In this document: positions 27,140 through 36,922 of the stretch, in pieces
How positions within the stretch are numbered: position 1 is the stretch's first letter
Layout of the letters: every line of letters starts with the position of its first letter
Assembly: GCA_030426925.1 (NCBI GenBank)
Contig: JAUHXT010000012.1
Coordinates: 1 to 37,273, forward strand
From: Alphaproteobacteria bacterium
GTDB lineage: Bacteria > Pseudomonadota > Alphaproteobacteria > Micavibrionales > Micavibrionaceae
DNA length: 37,273 bases
Direction: 5' to 3'
Position numbers and translations under genes: made by a program
Notes under the pieces: generated by a model
Databases searched by the model: none
The model's input: only the letters and a program-made list of their open reading frames with translations
What the model was told of the DNA's origin: nothing

Positions 27140-27454
27140 TCAGTCGGGATTGGGCGCCAGCGTGACTTTCAGCCCGTCCAGTTCCTCGCCCATTAAAATC
27201 TGGCAGGACAGGCGCGAATTGTCCTTCACGTCATAGGCTTCATCAAGCATCTCTTCTTCTTCCGGCTCCATCGGGCGCAGTTTACCGAACCACTCCTCGT
27301 CGACATAGACATGACAGGTCGCGCACGAACACGCGCCCCCGCACTCCGCCTTGATCGGCAGGCCGTAATCGCGGATGATTTCCATGACGCGCCACCCCTC
27401 CAGCGCTTCCAGCTCATGCTCGGTGCCGTCAAAGTCGGTAACAAAAATCCTCAT
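27140..27454 (-). CDS. [2Fe-2S] ferredoxin, adrenodoxin type
   Basis: The 104-residue protein is an electron carrier of the adrenodoxin/Fdx type. The cluster ligands are C38-x5-C44-x2-C47 and C84 (ECGGACSCATC...SRLSC), with an additional Cys42 inside the loop. The acidic partner-binding region (MEPEEEEMLDEAYDVKDNSR) follows. Its start overlaps the end of the upstream membrane-protein gene by four bases (ATGA), so they are translationally coupled. It is probably reduced by the NADP-linked flavoprotein at 29303-30346, but that pairing is inferred from proximity. Fe-S assembly or P450-like partners are not visible here. Confidence 0.92.
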   Translation of the reverse strand: MRIFVTDFDGTEHELEALEGWRVMEIIRDYGLPIKAECGGACSCATCHVYVDEEWFGKLRPMEPEEEEMLDEAYDVKDNSRLSCQILMGEELDGLKVTLAPNPD

Positions 27455-28236
27455 GCTTTTCTCCCGTTCATCCGTGAATACATGTCCTTGAGCCCGTAAG
27501 CGATACCGGCCGTGGCCAACAGGTTGATAATCACTTCCAGCACGACCTGTATCCCCGCCGACATAAACCGCATGAACGAAGAAATCTCTTCTCCTTCACT
27601 CAACAGGAACGGCAGCGTCAGCCCGGTCATCAGCATAAAGCCCGGCACGGCGCAGATAAGCCATACCGCGATCATGTACAATGATAATTTCGGATGGGCA
27701 ACGTCCTGCAAAAAGCCCTTCATCGTGTAATTGGCGGCAACAGGAATAAAAATCCATAAGAAACGGAACGCCCATAACATCAAAACAAAAACCAGCACAC
27801 TGGTCAGCCGTAATTTCAAATCGGGATTCTGCAAAGCTTCCGGATCGCCGGGCATGGTCATGACCCACGCCCACACACCGGACACCAGCATCTGGATCAG
27901 CACATAAACGATCATACCGCCCAGCACACCACGTGCACGGTCGTTCAGTACCCGCATGTCCGCATCGTCATCGCCGGTCGGCTGGAACGGCCAGCGCTGT
28001 CCCAGTACTATAAGGCGCACCCAGTGCGAAAGCATCCACCCTTCGACAAAATAGGCCGGGATCATAACCAGCGTGCTGCGCAGTGTGTTTTCACTGAAAT
28101 CGAGCGATAAGATAACAATAAGACAGAAAAATTTTACCACAGCAGGAACAATGGCAAGCGTTAGCAGGTAGGCACGTTCGTGCCAGACCTTGGTATAGGC
28201 GTTGCCTGCTGCTGTGACGATATCGAAAGATGACAT
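27451..28236 (-). CDS. Polytopic membrane protein of unknown function
   Basis: Not recognised. The 261 residues hold about six hydrophobic helices, for example AYLLTLAIVPAVVKFFCLIV near the start, GMIVYVLIQMLVSGVWAWVM, and LYMIAVWLICAVPGFMLM. An acidic loop (QPTGDDDADMRVLNDRARG) is probably cytoplasmic. The N-terminal FDIVTAAGNAYTKVWHERAY resembles the start of several DUF-type inner-membrane proteins, without a certain match. It lies 2 bases after the panE-like gene and overlaps ferredoxin by 4, so the three genes form one tight operon. A link to redox chemistry is only contextual. Confidence 0.8.
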   Translation of the reverse strand: MSSFDIVTAAGNAYTKVWHERAYLLTLAIVPAVVKFFCLIVILSLDFSENTLRSTLVMIPAYFVEGWMLSHWVRLIVLGQRWPFQPTGDDDADMRVLNDRARGVLGGMIVYVLIQMLVSGVWAWVMTMPGDPEALQNPDLKLRLTSVLVFVLMLWAFRFLWIFIPVAANYTMKGFLQDVAHPKLSLYMIAVWLICAVPGFMLMTGLTLPFLLSEGEEISSFMRFMSAGIQVVLEVIINLLATAGIAYGLKDMYSRMNGRKA

Positions 28237-28238
28237 GG

Positions 28239-29153
28239 CTAAGCTCTAGTCTCCTCTATCGCCAAAATCAAATGATATAGCGCCTTGTTCACAGGCGCTT
28301 TCAGGCCCGCACTTTCCGCCAGCTCGGCGATATAACCGTTAGCCATGTGAATTTCCGTGCGCCGCCCGCCCTGAAAATCACGCACCATCGACGGATGATG
28401 GGTCGGAATCCGCGCCCAGTTTTTCATCACCGTTTCGCACATATCGTCATCGAAATCGACCCCTTGCGAAGCGGCAACCGCCTGCACTTCATCAAACAAT
28501 TGCCGGGCAATCGTCTTGCAATGTTCAGACGCCAGAAGCTGGCCGAAGGAATTGCCGGTAAGCGAACCGATCGCCTGCTGCATCGACGTTAAAATCTGTT
28601 TTTGCCACAAGGCGCGCTTGATCGGGATTTCGATATCGCACTGCATATCCGCGCCATCAAAGACCGCCTTGATCTGCGGCAGCACGTCATCCAGATTGCC
28701 GTCATTATCGCCGATCACACTGCGGAACGTCCCCGCCGATTTAATATCGGTATCCGATTGTTTGTTCAGCCCGGAATAGGAGATCGCGCCAATCGTCGTG
28801 TTGTCGGGAAACGCCTTTTGTAGCAAATCATAATGCTGCACCCCGTTTTGAATAGACATCAGCCAGGTTGACGGCTTCAAACACGCGCGCACAGTTTCAA
28901 ACGCGTTCACAAGGTCATAGACTTTCGTACAGAAAATAATCAAATCGAAATCATGATCCGCGTTTACAGTCGTCAGCGCGGACAACGTGTAATCTTCGGT
29001 CTTGTCGGGATAATGAATCGTCACAGGCCCGTTATTGACAGCAGCCGCATGGTCGTCGCGACGTACCAGCAAAGTGACGCTGTCTGCCGCTTTCGATAAA
29101 TATGATCCGTAAGTGGTGCCGATCGCACCCCCGCCAACGATTAAAATATTCAT
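28239..29153 (-). CDS. 2-dehydropantoate 2-reductase family protein
   Basis: The ATG at 29153 (MNILIVGGGAIGTTYGSYLS) is preferred because GGAG lies 6-7 bases upstream; a start four codons earlier would use the region covered by the repeat. The 304-residue protein has an N-terminal Rossmann nucleotide site (GGGAIG) and the ApbA/PanE landmarks: FCTKVYDL, the central SIQNGVQ, the catalytic-lysine region IPIKRALWQK, and PSMVRDFQGGRRTEIHMANG. The family reduces ketopantoate for CoA synthesis, but many paralogues act on other 2-oxo acids, so the substrate is open. The next two genes downstream are coupled to it. Confidence 0.85.
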   Translation of the reverse strand: MNILIVGGGAIGTTYGSYLSKAADSVTLLVRRDDHAAAVNNGPVTIHYPDKTEDYTLSALTTVNADHDFDLIIFCTKVYDLVNAFETVRACLKPSTWLMSIQNGVQHYDLLQKAFPDNTTIGAISYSGLNKQSDTDIKSAGTFRSVIGDNDGNLDDVLPQIKAVFDGADMQCDIEIPIKRALWQKQILTSMQQAIGSLTGNSFGQLLASEHCKTIARQLFDEVQAVAASQGVDFDDDMCETVMKNWARIPTHHPSMVRDFQGGRRTEIHMANGYIAELAESAGLKAPVNKALYHLILAIEETRA

Positions 29154-29166
29154 GCGTAACTCCATC

Positions 29167-29291
29167 CGTCATCCCGTTGGCATGCGTGAAACGCATTTGC
29201 ACGAACGGGATCCGGAATAAAGACAGCGGCCAAGCCGCTGACATATGGATCCCCGCCGTATAAACTTACTACGCTCGTCGCGGGGATGACG
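29167..29291. repeat. Three-hairpin repeat element with CGTCATCCC ends
   Basis: The 125-base element starts CGTCATCCC and ends GGGATGACG, exact reverse complements. Inside are three hairpins: ATCCCGTT/AACGGGAT with an inner ATGCGT/ACGCAT, then AGCGGC-CAA-GCCGCT, then ATCCCCGC/GCGGGGAT. It fills almost the whole gap between the panE-like gene and the flavoprotein gene. The end sequence recurs near 23303. Confidence 0.7.
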
Positions 29292-29302
29292 TAAACGTCA
29301 AT

Positions 29303-31329
<2,027 letters not shown>

Positions 31330-31367
31330 GCGCGATATAAAGGCTTTCTTTGGAAAGTTTGTCAATA

Positions 31368-32330
31368 ATGTCTCAGCAGAAAACAACCGCATACTGGCTC
31401 TTATTCGTCGCCTTCATGGTGTTGATGATGGCCGTAATCGGCGCTATCACCCGTCTGACCGAAAGCGGCCTGTCTATCGTTGAGTGGCAACCGCTGATCG
31501 GTGTGATCCCGCCATTATCGGATGCAGACTGGCAGGACGTTTTCGCCCAGTACCAGCAAACACCGGAATACCAGAAAAAGAATTTTGGTATGGAACTGGA
31601 CGAATTCAAGCTGATTTTCTTCTGGGAATGGTTGCACCGGCTGTGGGGGCGCCTGATCGGCGCGGCCATCGCGTTGCCGCTGATTGTCTTCGCCATCCGC
31701 AAAATTATCCCGAAGGGGTACGGAATGAAAATATTTGCCGTCGGCTGCCTTGTCGGGCTTCAGGGCGCGATGGGCTGGTACATGGTGCAAAGCGGATTAA
31801 TCGACCGTCCGTCTGTCTCGCATTTCCGGCTGGCCGCGCATTTATCGCTAGCCTTCATTATATACGGCTGCCTGCTCTGGCTCGCCTTTGACCTGCTGCG
31901 CGGTGACAAGACACCCGTAAAATTCTGTATCCGCCGCCATGGATGGACGGCCCTACTGCTCGCCGCGGTGACGGTTGTATGGGGCGCATTTACCGCCGGG
32001 CTGGATGCCGGTTTGCTATACAACACATTTCCGATGATGGACGGAAAATTCCACCCGGCAGGCGCGCCGGACATTTTAAACGAACACGGGTGGGTGCAGT
32101 TCACCCACCGCTGGCTGGCTATCGCCACCGGCATTACAGCCATCGCCTTTGCCTTCCGCGTTAAAAGCTGGATGCTCGCCGGGATGGTAACCCTGCAAAT
32201 CGGGCTGGGTATTTCCACGTTACTGACACAGGTATGGATTCCCCTTGCCACCATTCATCAGGCGGGGGCGTTCTTGTTAATTGGAATTTTGTTATATGAA
32301 ATACATGGCCTGAAGAAACTCAGCCAATAA
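31368..32330 (+). CDS. ctaA: Heme A synthase (COX15/CtaA)
   Basis: It converts heme O to heme A for cytochrome oxidase at the inner membrane. The ATG at 31368 (MSQQKTTAYWLLFVAFMVLM) is preferred over the one six codons upstream. The 320 residues form about eight helices, with the conserved histidines expected as heme ligands or catalytic residues in FFWEWLHRLWGR, HFRLAAHLSLAF, QFTHRWLA and IHQAGAFL. GAITRLTESGLSIVEW is the family's first-helix end. It overlaps the convergent glycosyltransferase 3' end by 11 bases. CtaB and oxidase genes are not in the window. Confidence 0.94.
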   Translation: MSQQKTTAYWLLFVAFMVLMMAVIGAITRLTESGLSIVEWQPLIGVIPPLSDADWQDVFAQYQQTPEYQKKNFGMELDEFKLIFFWEWLHRLWGRLIGAAIALPLIVFAIRKIIPKGYGMKIFAVGCLVGLQGAMGWYMVQSGLIDRPSVSHFRLAAHLSLAFIIYGCLLWLAFDLLRGDKTPVKFCIRRHGWTALLLAAVTVVWGAFTAGLDAGLLYNTFPMMDGKFHPAGAPDILNEHGWVQFTHRWLAIATGITAIAFAFRVKSWMLAGMVTLQIGLGISTLLTQVWIPLATIHQAGAFLLIGILLYEIHGLKKLSQ

Positions 32331-33384
32331 CACCGTCCCGGGATAAACACTCGATATAATATTCAAGATAGCTTTGCACCGACTTCGTGCGCGTAAAGTT
32401 ATCCTGATAGTTTTCCAGCCCCTTTTCCACGATTGTATCCCGTAGCACCGTATCGTTTTGTAATGTGCGTACCGCGTTCACCAGCGCCTGCACGTCGTCT
32501 TTGGGGATCATCAGGCAGTCTTGTTTATCCGTACAGAATTGCGACGGCCCGTCAGCGTCAGAAACGATCACAGGCGTTTTTTGCTGCCACGCCTGCGCAA
32601 ATACTGTACCGAACGGTTCGTATCTGGATGCAAAAACACAAATGTCAGCGGCCTGTAACAATGCCGCACGGTCGGTCCGCCAGCCAAGGAAACGCACCTG
32701 TTCTTCCACATTCAAATCTTCGGCCTGTTTCATCAGGGAATCGCGTTCCGGCCCGTCCCCGGCCATCCACACATAAACATCCGGCATCTCCTTCACCGCC
32801 CGCAACACGATGTCCAGTGCCTTGCTTTTGTGAAAGCGCGCAAGCGTCAACAAGACCGTCGCGTCCTTGGGTGTCTGTAAATCACCGCGGTCAACAGGCA
32901 CGTCCGTGTCTTCCGTTTCCGCAAAATTATTGATGTGTCGGATTTTTTCGGCGGCAAACCCCAAATCAACCAGATGGCGTTTCAGGTCAGGGGTAATCGT
33001 TGTAAAATAATCAGTATTCTTGAAATTCTTTTTCTTGTAGTACCCGCCAAGACGCGAAAAGACAAGGTAACGCTGCTCTGACTTTAGCTGTCGCCAATTC
33101 GGTGTTTTCTTCGCCGCGCGCGCCATCCATGTCTGCACAATCAAGGGCTTTGTCTTCTTGATAATCTGCCCCAGCGCCCAAGGCGTATAAACATCCATCG
33201 CCCCGCCAAACGGCAGGGTATGCACGGGGATGCCCGCTTCTTCCAGCAAGGGAACACGCACCGGATTGGCGCGGGTCACAACTTCTACGTCCTCCCCCGC
33301 TTCGTGCATTGCAATCGCCATATCCACGCAGGCCATTTCAGCCCCGCCGTTTTTGGCCCCTGCCATAACATGAAGAATTTTCAT
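32320..33384 (-). CDS. GT4-family glycosyltransferase
   Basis: A 354-residue GT-B fold transferase, probably acting on a nucleotide-sugar at the cytoplasmic face for surface glycan synthesis. The N-terminal acceptor domain opens MKILHVMAGAKNGGAEMACV, with a Gly-rich loop. The donor domain has LLTLARFHKSKALDIVLRA and VWMAGDGPERDSL, then the GT4 motif region ASRYEPFGTVFAQAWQ, in which the second acidic residue of the usual E-x7-E is Gln. Donor and acceptor cannot be told from sequence. It follows the small exported protein by 15 bases, and its 3' end overlaps that of ctaA. Confidence 0.88.
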   Translation of the reverse strand: MKILHVMAGAKNGGAEMACVDMAIAMHEAGEDVEVVTRANPVRVPLLEEAGIPVHTLPFGGAMDVYTPWALGQIIKKTKPLIVQTWMARAAKKTPNWRQLKSEQRYLVFSRLGGYYKKKNFKNTDYFTTITPDLKRHLVDLGFAAEKIRHINNFAETEDTDVPVDRGDLQTPKDATVLLTLARFHKSKALDIVLRAVKEMPDVYVWMAGDGPERDSLMKQAEDLNVEEQVRFLGWRTDRAALLQAADICVFASRYEPFGTVFAQAWQQKTPVIVSDADGPSQFCTDKQDCLMIPKDDVQALVNAVRTLQNDTVLRDTIVEKGLENYQDNFTRTKSVQSYLEYYIECLSRDGVIG

Positions 33385-33399
33385 CGGAAATCTTTATAT

Positions 33400-33981
33400 C
33401 TAGTTTCTGGGTTCCTGACGGATAAGGCTTTCAGGCAGCAATACGGCTTGCATCAGGCGTAGCATGTCTTCTTCCGTCCGGTCCATGCTGAGCAGCAGCT
33501 TGTTGCAGGCTTCCGGCGTCGTCACCACTTTCTTGTCGATCGCGGCCTGCTGAAAGTCATAGGCCTCGTCATTCATGTCCAGCATGTCCATGAACGTACC
33601 CAGTTCGACAACCGTCTGCTGTTTGATTTCCTGTTTCAGGTAAGATTCCGCAGTCCGCAGGATCGGGTCAACAGAATCCGTCCAGGCATTGTAACGCGTA
33701 TGCATCTGATCCTGCATATCGGGATTGGCCTGTCCGCATTCCTGCACAGCTTTCCCGACATCTTTTTTCACAATGCGGATCGCGCGGATCAGTCCGTATT
33801 TGTTACGCAAAATAAAATAGGTTTCCTTGCCCTGATCATCCAACCCCGCAACCACAGCGCTTTCCGCCGCCATCCATTTGGTAATCGGGGTTTCCGGTTG
33901 TGGCTGTGCTGCTGGCTGTTCTTCCTGTGCATAGGCAGGCAGGATAAAAAACAGGGCCATAAAAAAGCATAATATGCGCAT
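33400..33981 (-). CDS. Small exported protein of unknown function
   Basis: Not recognised. The 193 residues begin with a signal peptide (MRILCFFMALFFILPAYAQE, cleavage likely after AYA). A Gln/Pro-rich linker (EEQPAAQPQPETP) and then a mostly helical domain follow, containing VVAGLDDQGKETYFILRNKY, a pair of Cys (QECGQANP and EACNKLL) and MLDMNDEAYDFQQAAIDKK. It is likely periplasmic with one disulfide. It lies 15 bases before the GT4 gene on the same strand, so probably one transcript. The upstream promoter region abuts the terminator of the candidate RNA at 34037. Confidence 0.7.
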   Translation of the reverse strand: MRILCFFMALFFILPAYAQEEQPAAQPQPETPITKWMAAESAVVAGLDDQGKETYFILRNKYGLIRAIRIVKKDVGKAVQECGQANPDMQDQMHTRYNAWTDSVDPILRTAESYLKQEIKQQTVVELGTFMDMLDMNDEAYDFQQAAIDKKVVTTPEACNKLLLSMDRTEEDMLRLMQAVLLPESLIRQEPRN

Positions 33982-34036
33982 AGGAATTCCTTCGACGGTT
34001 ATTATTCTATTTTAGCTTTACAGCATATCGGCGCGC

Positions 34037-34067
34037 AAAAAAAGACCGCCGGGTAAAAACCCGGCGG
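34037..34067 (-). terminator. Rho-independent terminator of the candidate RNA
   Basis: The 8-bp stem CCGCCGGG/CCCGGCGG (34046-34053 and 34060-34067) with a 6-base loop is followed on the minus strand by TC and seven T's. Confidence 0.88.
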
Positions 34068-34245
34068 CTAAGGGGACGAACAGTCCAATCTATCTGCATA
34101 CCCGGCTAGGGTGAGATCTGCGGGGCAACGTGACCTTGCCGGGCAGATAGACGAACACACACAACCTCTAAAGTACCGCCCTTCATCCTTCCTATCTTAA
34201 GGGTCTCCTTCCCGGAAGACCCATCCTCGTCTAAGCTGTAAGAAC
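34037..34245 (-). ncRNA. Candidate independent structured RNA, family not identified
   Basis: No protein gene fits the 475 bases between 33982 and 34456. After the rne terminator comes an AT-rich stretch (34250-34390) that could hold a promoter, then ~200 GC-rich bases with strong self-complementarity ending in a perfect terminator. Minus-strand pairs seen: GACGA (34227-34231) with TCGTC (34075-34079) near the two ends; hairpin GGGTCT/AGACCC (34201-34222); a 9-bp stem TCTATCTGC/GCAGATAGA (34143-34151 with 34089-34097); CCGGC/GCCGG inside it. The second ATCTGC at 34115-34120 can compete for the same GCAGAT. Size and rod-like layout are like 6S RNA, but I see no diagnostic 6S sequence. The 5' end is a guess. 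Confidence 0.55.
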
Positions 34246-34391
34246 CAATCGGTACCCAATACCCAAAAACTTTTTTTAAACTTCGCTCAAAATCGTTTAA
34301 AACTTGTTCTAATTTTTATTGTAATTATGGAAAGTTAAGAGGGGTTAAAATTTACCTGCAATTTTATCTATGTCACGGAAGCAAAAACCAA

Positions 34392-34423
34392 TAAAAACAA
34401 GGGCTTAGTTTCCCAAGCCCTTG
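34392..34423 (-). terminator. Rho-independent terminator of rne
   Basis: On the minus strand the 9-bp stem CAAGGGCTT/AAGCCCTTG with an 8-base loop is followed by TTTTTA, 34 bases past the rne stop. Confidence 0.85.
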
Positions 34424-34456
34424 CATCTCTAAAATTTTTTATAAATATTTTTCAAT

Positions 34457-36922
34457 TTATTCGATAATTTTATTCCACCAGCCTTTTTTCTTGTCTTTCG
34501 GCGCTTCATTTACGACTTCATAGTCCTTTGGCGCAGTGTCGGCAGGCTTGCTGTCATTGGACGCTTTCGGCTTTTCTGCTTTCTCGGTCTTGGCGTTTTT
34601 TTTATCCGGCTCAGACTCCTTTGGCTCATCAGACGATGCCTTGTCGGCCTTGGGCTTGCGCCCGCGCGGCTTCTTCGGCTTTTCCTCGTCACTGCCCTTA
34701 TCGTCAGCAGCATTATCGTCTTTCTTGGTTTTAGCAGGCGCTTTTTTGGCGCTGCGGGCAGGTTTCTTCTTATTACCGTCCGCATCATCGTCCGCGTCCT
34801 TGGAAGCAGGCTTGTTGTCGTCCTTGTCGCCGGACTGGTCCGCATCATCGTCGTTTCTGTTGCGCCCGCGGCGGTTTCGTCCCCCACGGCGTCCACGGCG
34901 GCGTCCGCCACGTTCGGATGACGGCTTGTCGTCCTTGGCCGGTGAATCATTGTCACCATCGTCGCTGTCACTGTCCTCGGCTTCCTCGTCCTCGCCTTTT
35001 TTGCGCAGGACCTGGATTTCGTAACCTACCAGTTTCAGTTCGTCATTGATGGTCATATGGACCGTAAAGCCATAGCGCGCTTCGATATCCGCAAGCATCG
35101 CACGCTTGTTGTTCAGGATATACAAAGCGATATCGTTCGGGATGCTTAAAGAAATCGCCGCAGCCTTGCCCTTGATACCCTCTTCTTCCAGAGCGCGCAG
35201 CGCACGGATAGCGGCGGCATCATCGGTACGGACATAACCAACACCCTGACATTCACTGCACTGCTTGAACATCGCTTCGGTCAAAGACGGGTTCAGGCGC
35301 TGACGTGATAATTCCAGCAATCCGAAGGACGAGATACGCCCCACCTGGATCCGCGCCCGGTCCGAAGACAACGCATCGCGGATTTTCTTTTCAACCTTGC
35401 GGTTATTGCGGCGGTCTTCCATATCGATAAAGTCGACAACCACAAGCCCGCCAAGGTCACGCAAACGCAACTGGCGTGCGACTTCTTCCGCCGCTTCCAG
35501 ATTTGTTTTCAGCGCCGTTTCCTCGATATGGCGCTCCTTGGTCGCACGACCGGAGTTCACATCGACAGACACCAGAGCTTCCGTCGGGTTGATCACAAGA
35601 TAACCGCCGGATTTCAACGTCACGGACGGTTCGCCGATTTCTGCGATCTGCTTTTCCACCTTGTAATGGTGGAACATCGGCACGCGGTCGTCCTTATATT
35701 CCTTTACCCGTTTCACATGCGACGGGATCAGCATTTTCATGAAATCACGCGCAGCCTTGTACCCTTCATCGCCGGACACATGGATTTCATCAATGTCCTT
35801 GGCATACAGGTCACGGATAGAGCGCTTGATCAGGTTGCCTTCTTCATACACCACGGACGGTGCAGACGATTGCAGAGTCAGTTCACGGATATTGTTCCAT
35901 AAGCGTAACAGGTAATCGAGGTCGCGTTTGATCTCCGCCTTCGTGCGCTGCACACCGGCAGTCCGCAGGATCACGGACATGCCTTCCGGCACGTTCAGAT
36001 CATCCAGCACTTCCTTCATGCGCTTGCGGTCCTGGTAATTCGCAATCTTGCGCGATACGCCGCCCGCACGCGGGGAATTCGGCATCAATACGCAGTAACG
36101 GCCCGGCAGCGACAGGTAAGATGTCACGGCAGCGCCCTTGTTACCGCGCTCTTCCTTCGACACCTGGACCAGCATAATCTGGCCGCGTTTAATCACTTCC
36201 TGAATTTTGTACTGGCGGCGCACGTTAAAACGGAACGGGCGGTCATTATCCGCCCCGTCGCCACCGACCATTTCAACCTTGCGGGAATCCATGTTGGAAC
36301 GGCGTCCGCCGCGCCCGCCTTTATTATTACGGTTGTTATTGCGTCCGCCACGGCCACGGCGGCCACGCCCGCCACGGCGCTTGTTGTTACCATCGACGTC
36401 TTGTTCTTCCTCGGGAATAACATTGCCGTTCGGGTCGGCCGTTTCGGTGTCAGTGTCAGCATCGTCTTCTGTGCTGTCATCCTCATCATCAGCGTTGCCT
36501 TCGGTCGGTTTATCGTCGCCGCCGACTTCTACGATATCGTCTTCATCGTCATCCGCATCGTCGGCTTCTACGGCCGTTTCCTCGTCGCCGCTGTCATCCT
36601 CATCATCGTCCGTATGCTGGTCATGTTCTTCCAATTCCGCCTGTTGCGCGGCCAAAAAGGCTTCGCGGTCGGCGACTGGGATACGGAAGTAATCAGGGTG
36701 AATTTCAGAAAACGGCAGGAACCCGTGACGGTTTCCGCCGAAATTAACGAACGCAGCCTGCAGGGACGGTTCCACCCTGGTCACTTTCGCCAGATAGATA
36801 CTGCCCTTCATTTGTTTGCGAACGATGCTTTCGTAATCGAATTCGGCAAGCGTGATGCCATCGACAACGGCAACCCGTGTCTCTTCGGCATGGGTTGCGT
36901 CAATCAACATTTTTTTAGCCAT
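34457..36922 (-). CDS. rne: Ribonuclease E/G family endoribonuclease (RNase E)
   Basis: This is the main mRNA-decay and rRNA/tRNA-processing endonuclease and degradosome scaffold. The ATG at 36922 (MAKKMLIDATHAEETRVAVV) has GGAG 8 bases upstream; an upstream in-frame start would add an unlikely 15 residues. The S1 domain begins near residue 40 and is split by a ~145-residue insert with an acidic run (about 101-178) and an RGG/Asn-rich run (about 181-208). The catalytic core has VSVDVNSG and VVVDFIDMEDRRN with the Mg-binding Asp residues, and the Zn-link CSECQGVGYV. After residue ~620 an acidic/basic low-complexity tail ends in WWNKIIE, a short terminal motif common in alphaproteobacterial RNase E. 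Total 821 residues. Confidence 0.95.
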   Translation of the reverse strand: MAKKMLIDATHAEETRVAVVDGITLAEFDYESIVRKQMKGSIYLAKVTRVEPSLQAAFVNFGGNRHGFLPFSEIHPDYFRIPVADREAFLAAQQAELEEHDQHTDDDEDDSGDEETAVEADDADDDEDDIVEVGGDDKPTEGNADDEDDSTEDDADTDTETADPNGNVIPEEEQDVDGNNKRRGGRGRRGRGGRNNNRNNKGGRGGRRSNMDSRKVEMVGGDGADNDRPFRFNVRRQYKIQEVIKRGQIMLVQVSKEERGNKGAAVTSYLSLPGRYCVLMPNSPRAGGVSRKIANYQDRKRMKEVLDDLNVPEGMSVILRTAGVQRTKAEIKRDLDYLLRLWNNIRELTLQSSAPSVVYEEGNLIKRSIRDLYAKDIDEIHVSGDEGYKAARDFMKMLIPSHVKRVKEYKDDRVPMFHHYKVEKQIAEIGEPSVTLKSGGYLVINPTEALVSVDVNSGRATKERHIEETALKTNLEAAEEVARQLRLRDLGGLVVVDFIDMEDRRNNRKVEKKIRDALSSDRARIQVGRISSFGLLELSRQRLNPSLTEAMFKQCSECQGVGYVRTDDAAAIRALRALEEEGIKGKAAAISLSIPNDIALYILNNKRAMLADIEARYGFTVHMTINDELKLVGYEIQVLRKKGEDEEAEDSDSDDGDNDSPAKDDKPSSERGGRRRGRRGGRNRRGRNRNDDDADQSGDKDDNKPASKDADDDADGNKKKPARSAKKAPAKTKKDDNAADDKGSDEEKPKKPRGRKPKADKASSDEPKESEPDKKNAKTEKAEKPKASNDSKPADTAPKDYEVVNEAPKDKKKGWWNKIIE

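Noticed and set aside
34037-34245. RNase P RNA, tmRNA or SRP RNA
   Set aside because: The conserved core sequences of those RNAs that I can recall are not present on either strand.
34457-35010. Low-complexity repeat region as non-coding DNA
   Set aside because: It is the continuous, in-frame, disordered C-terminal tail of RNase E.
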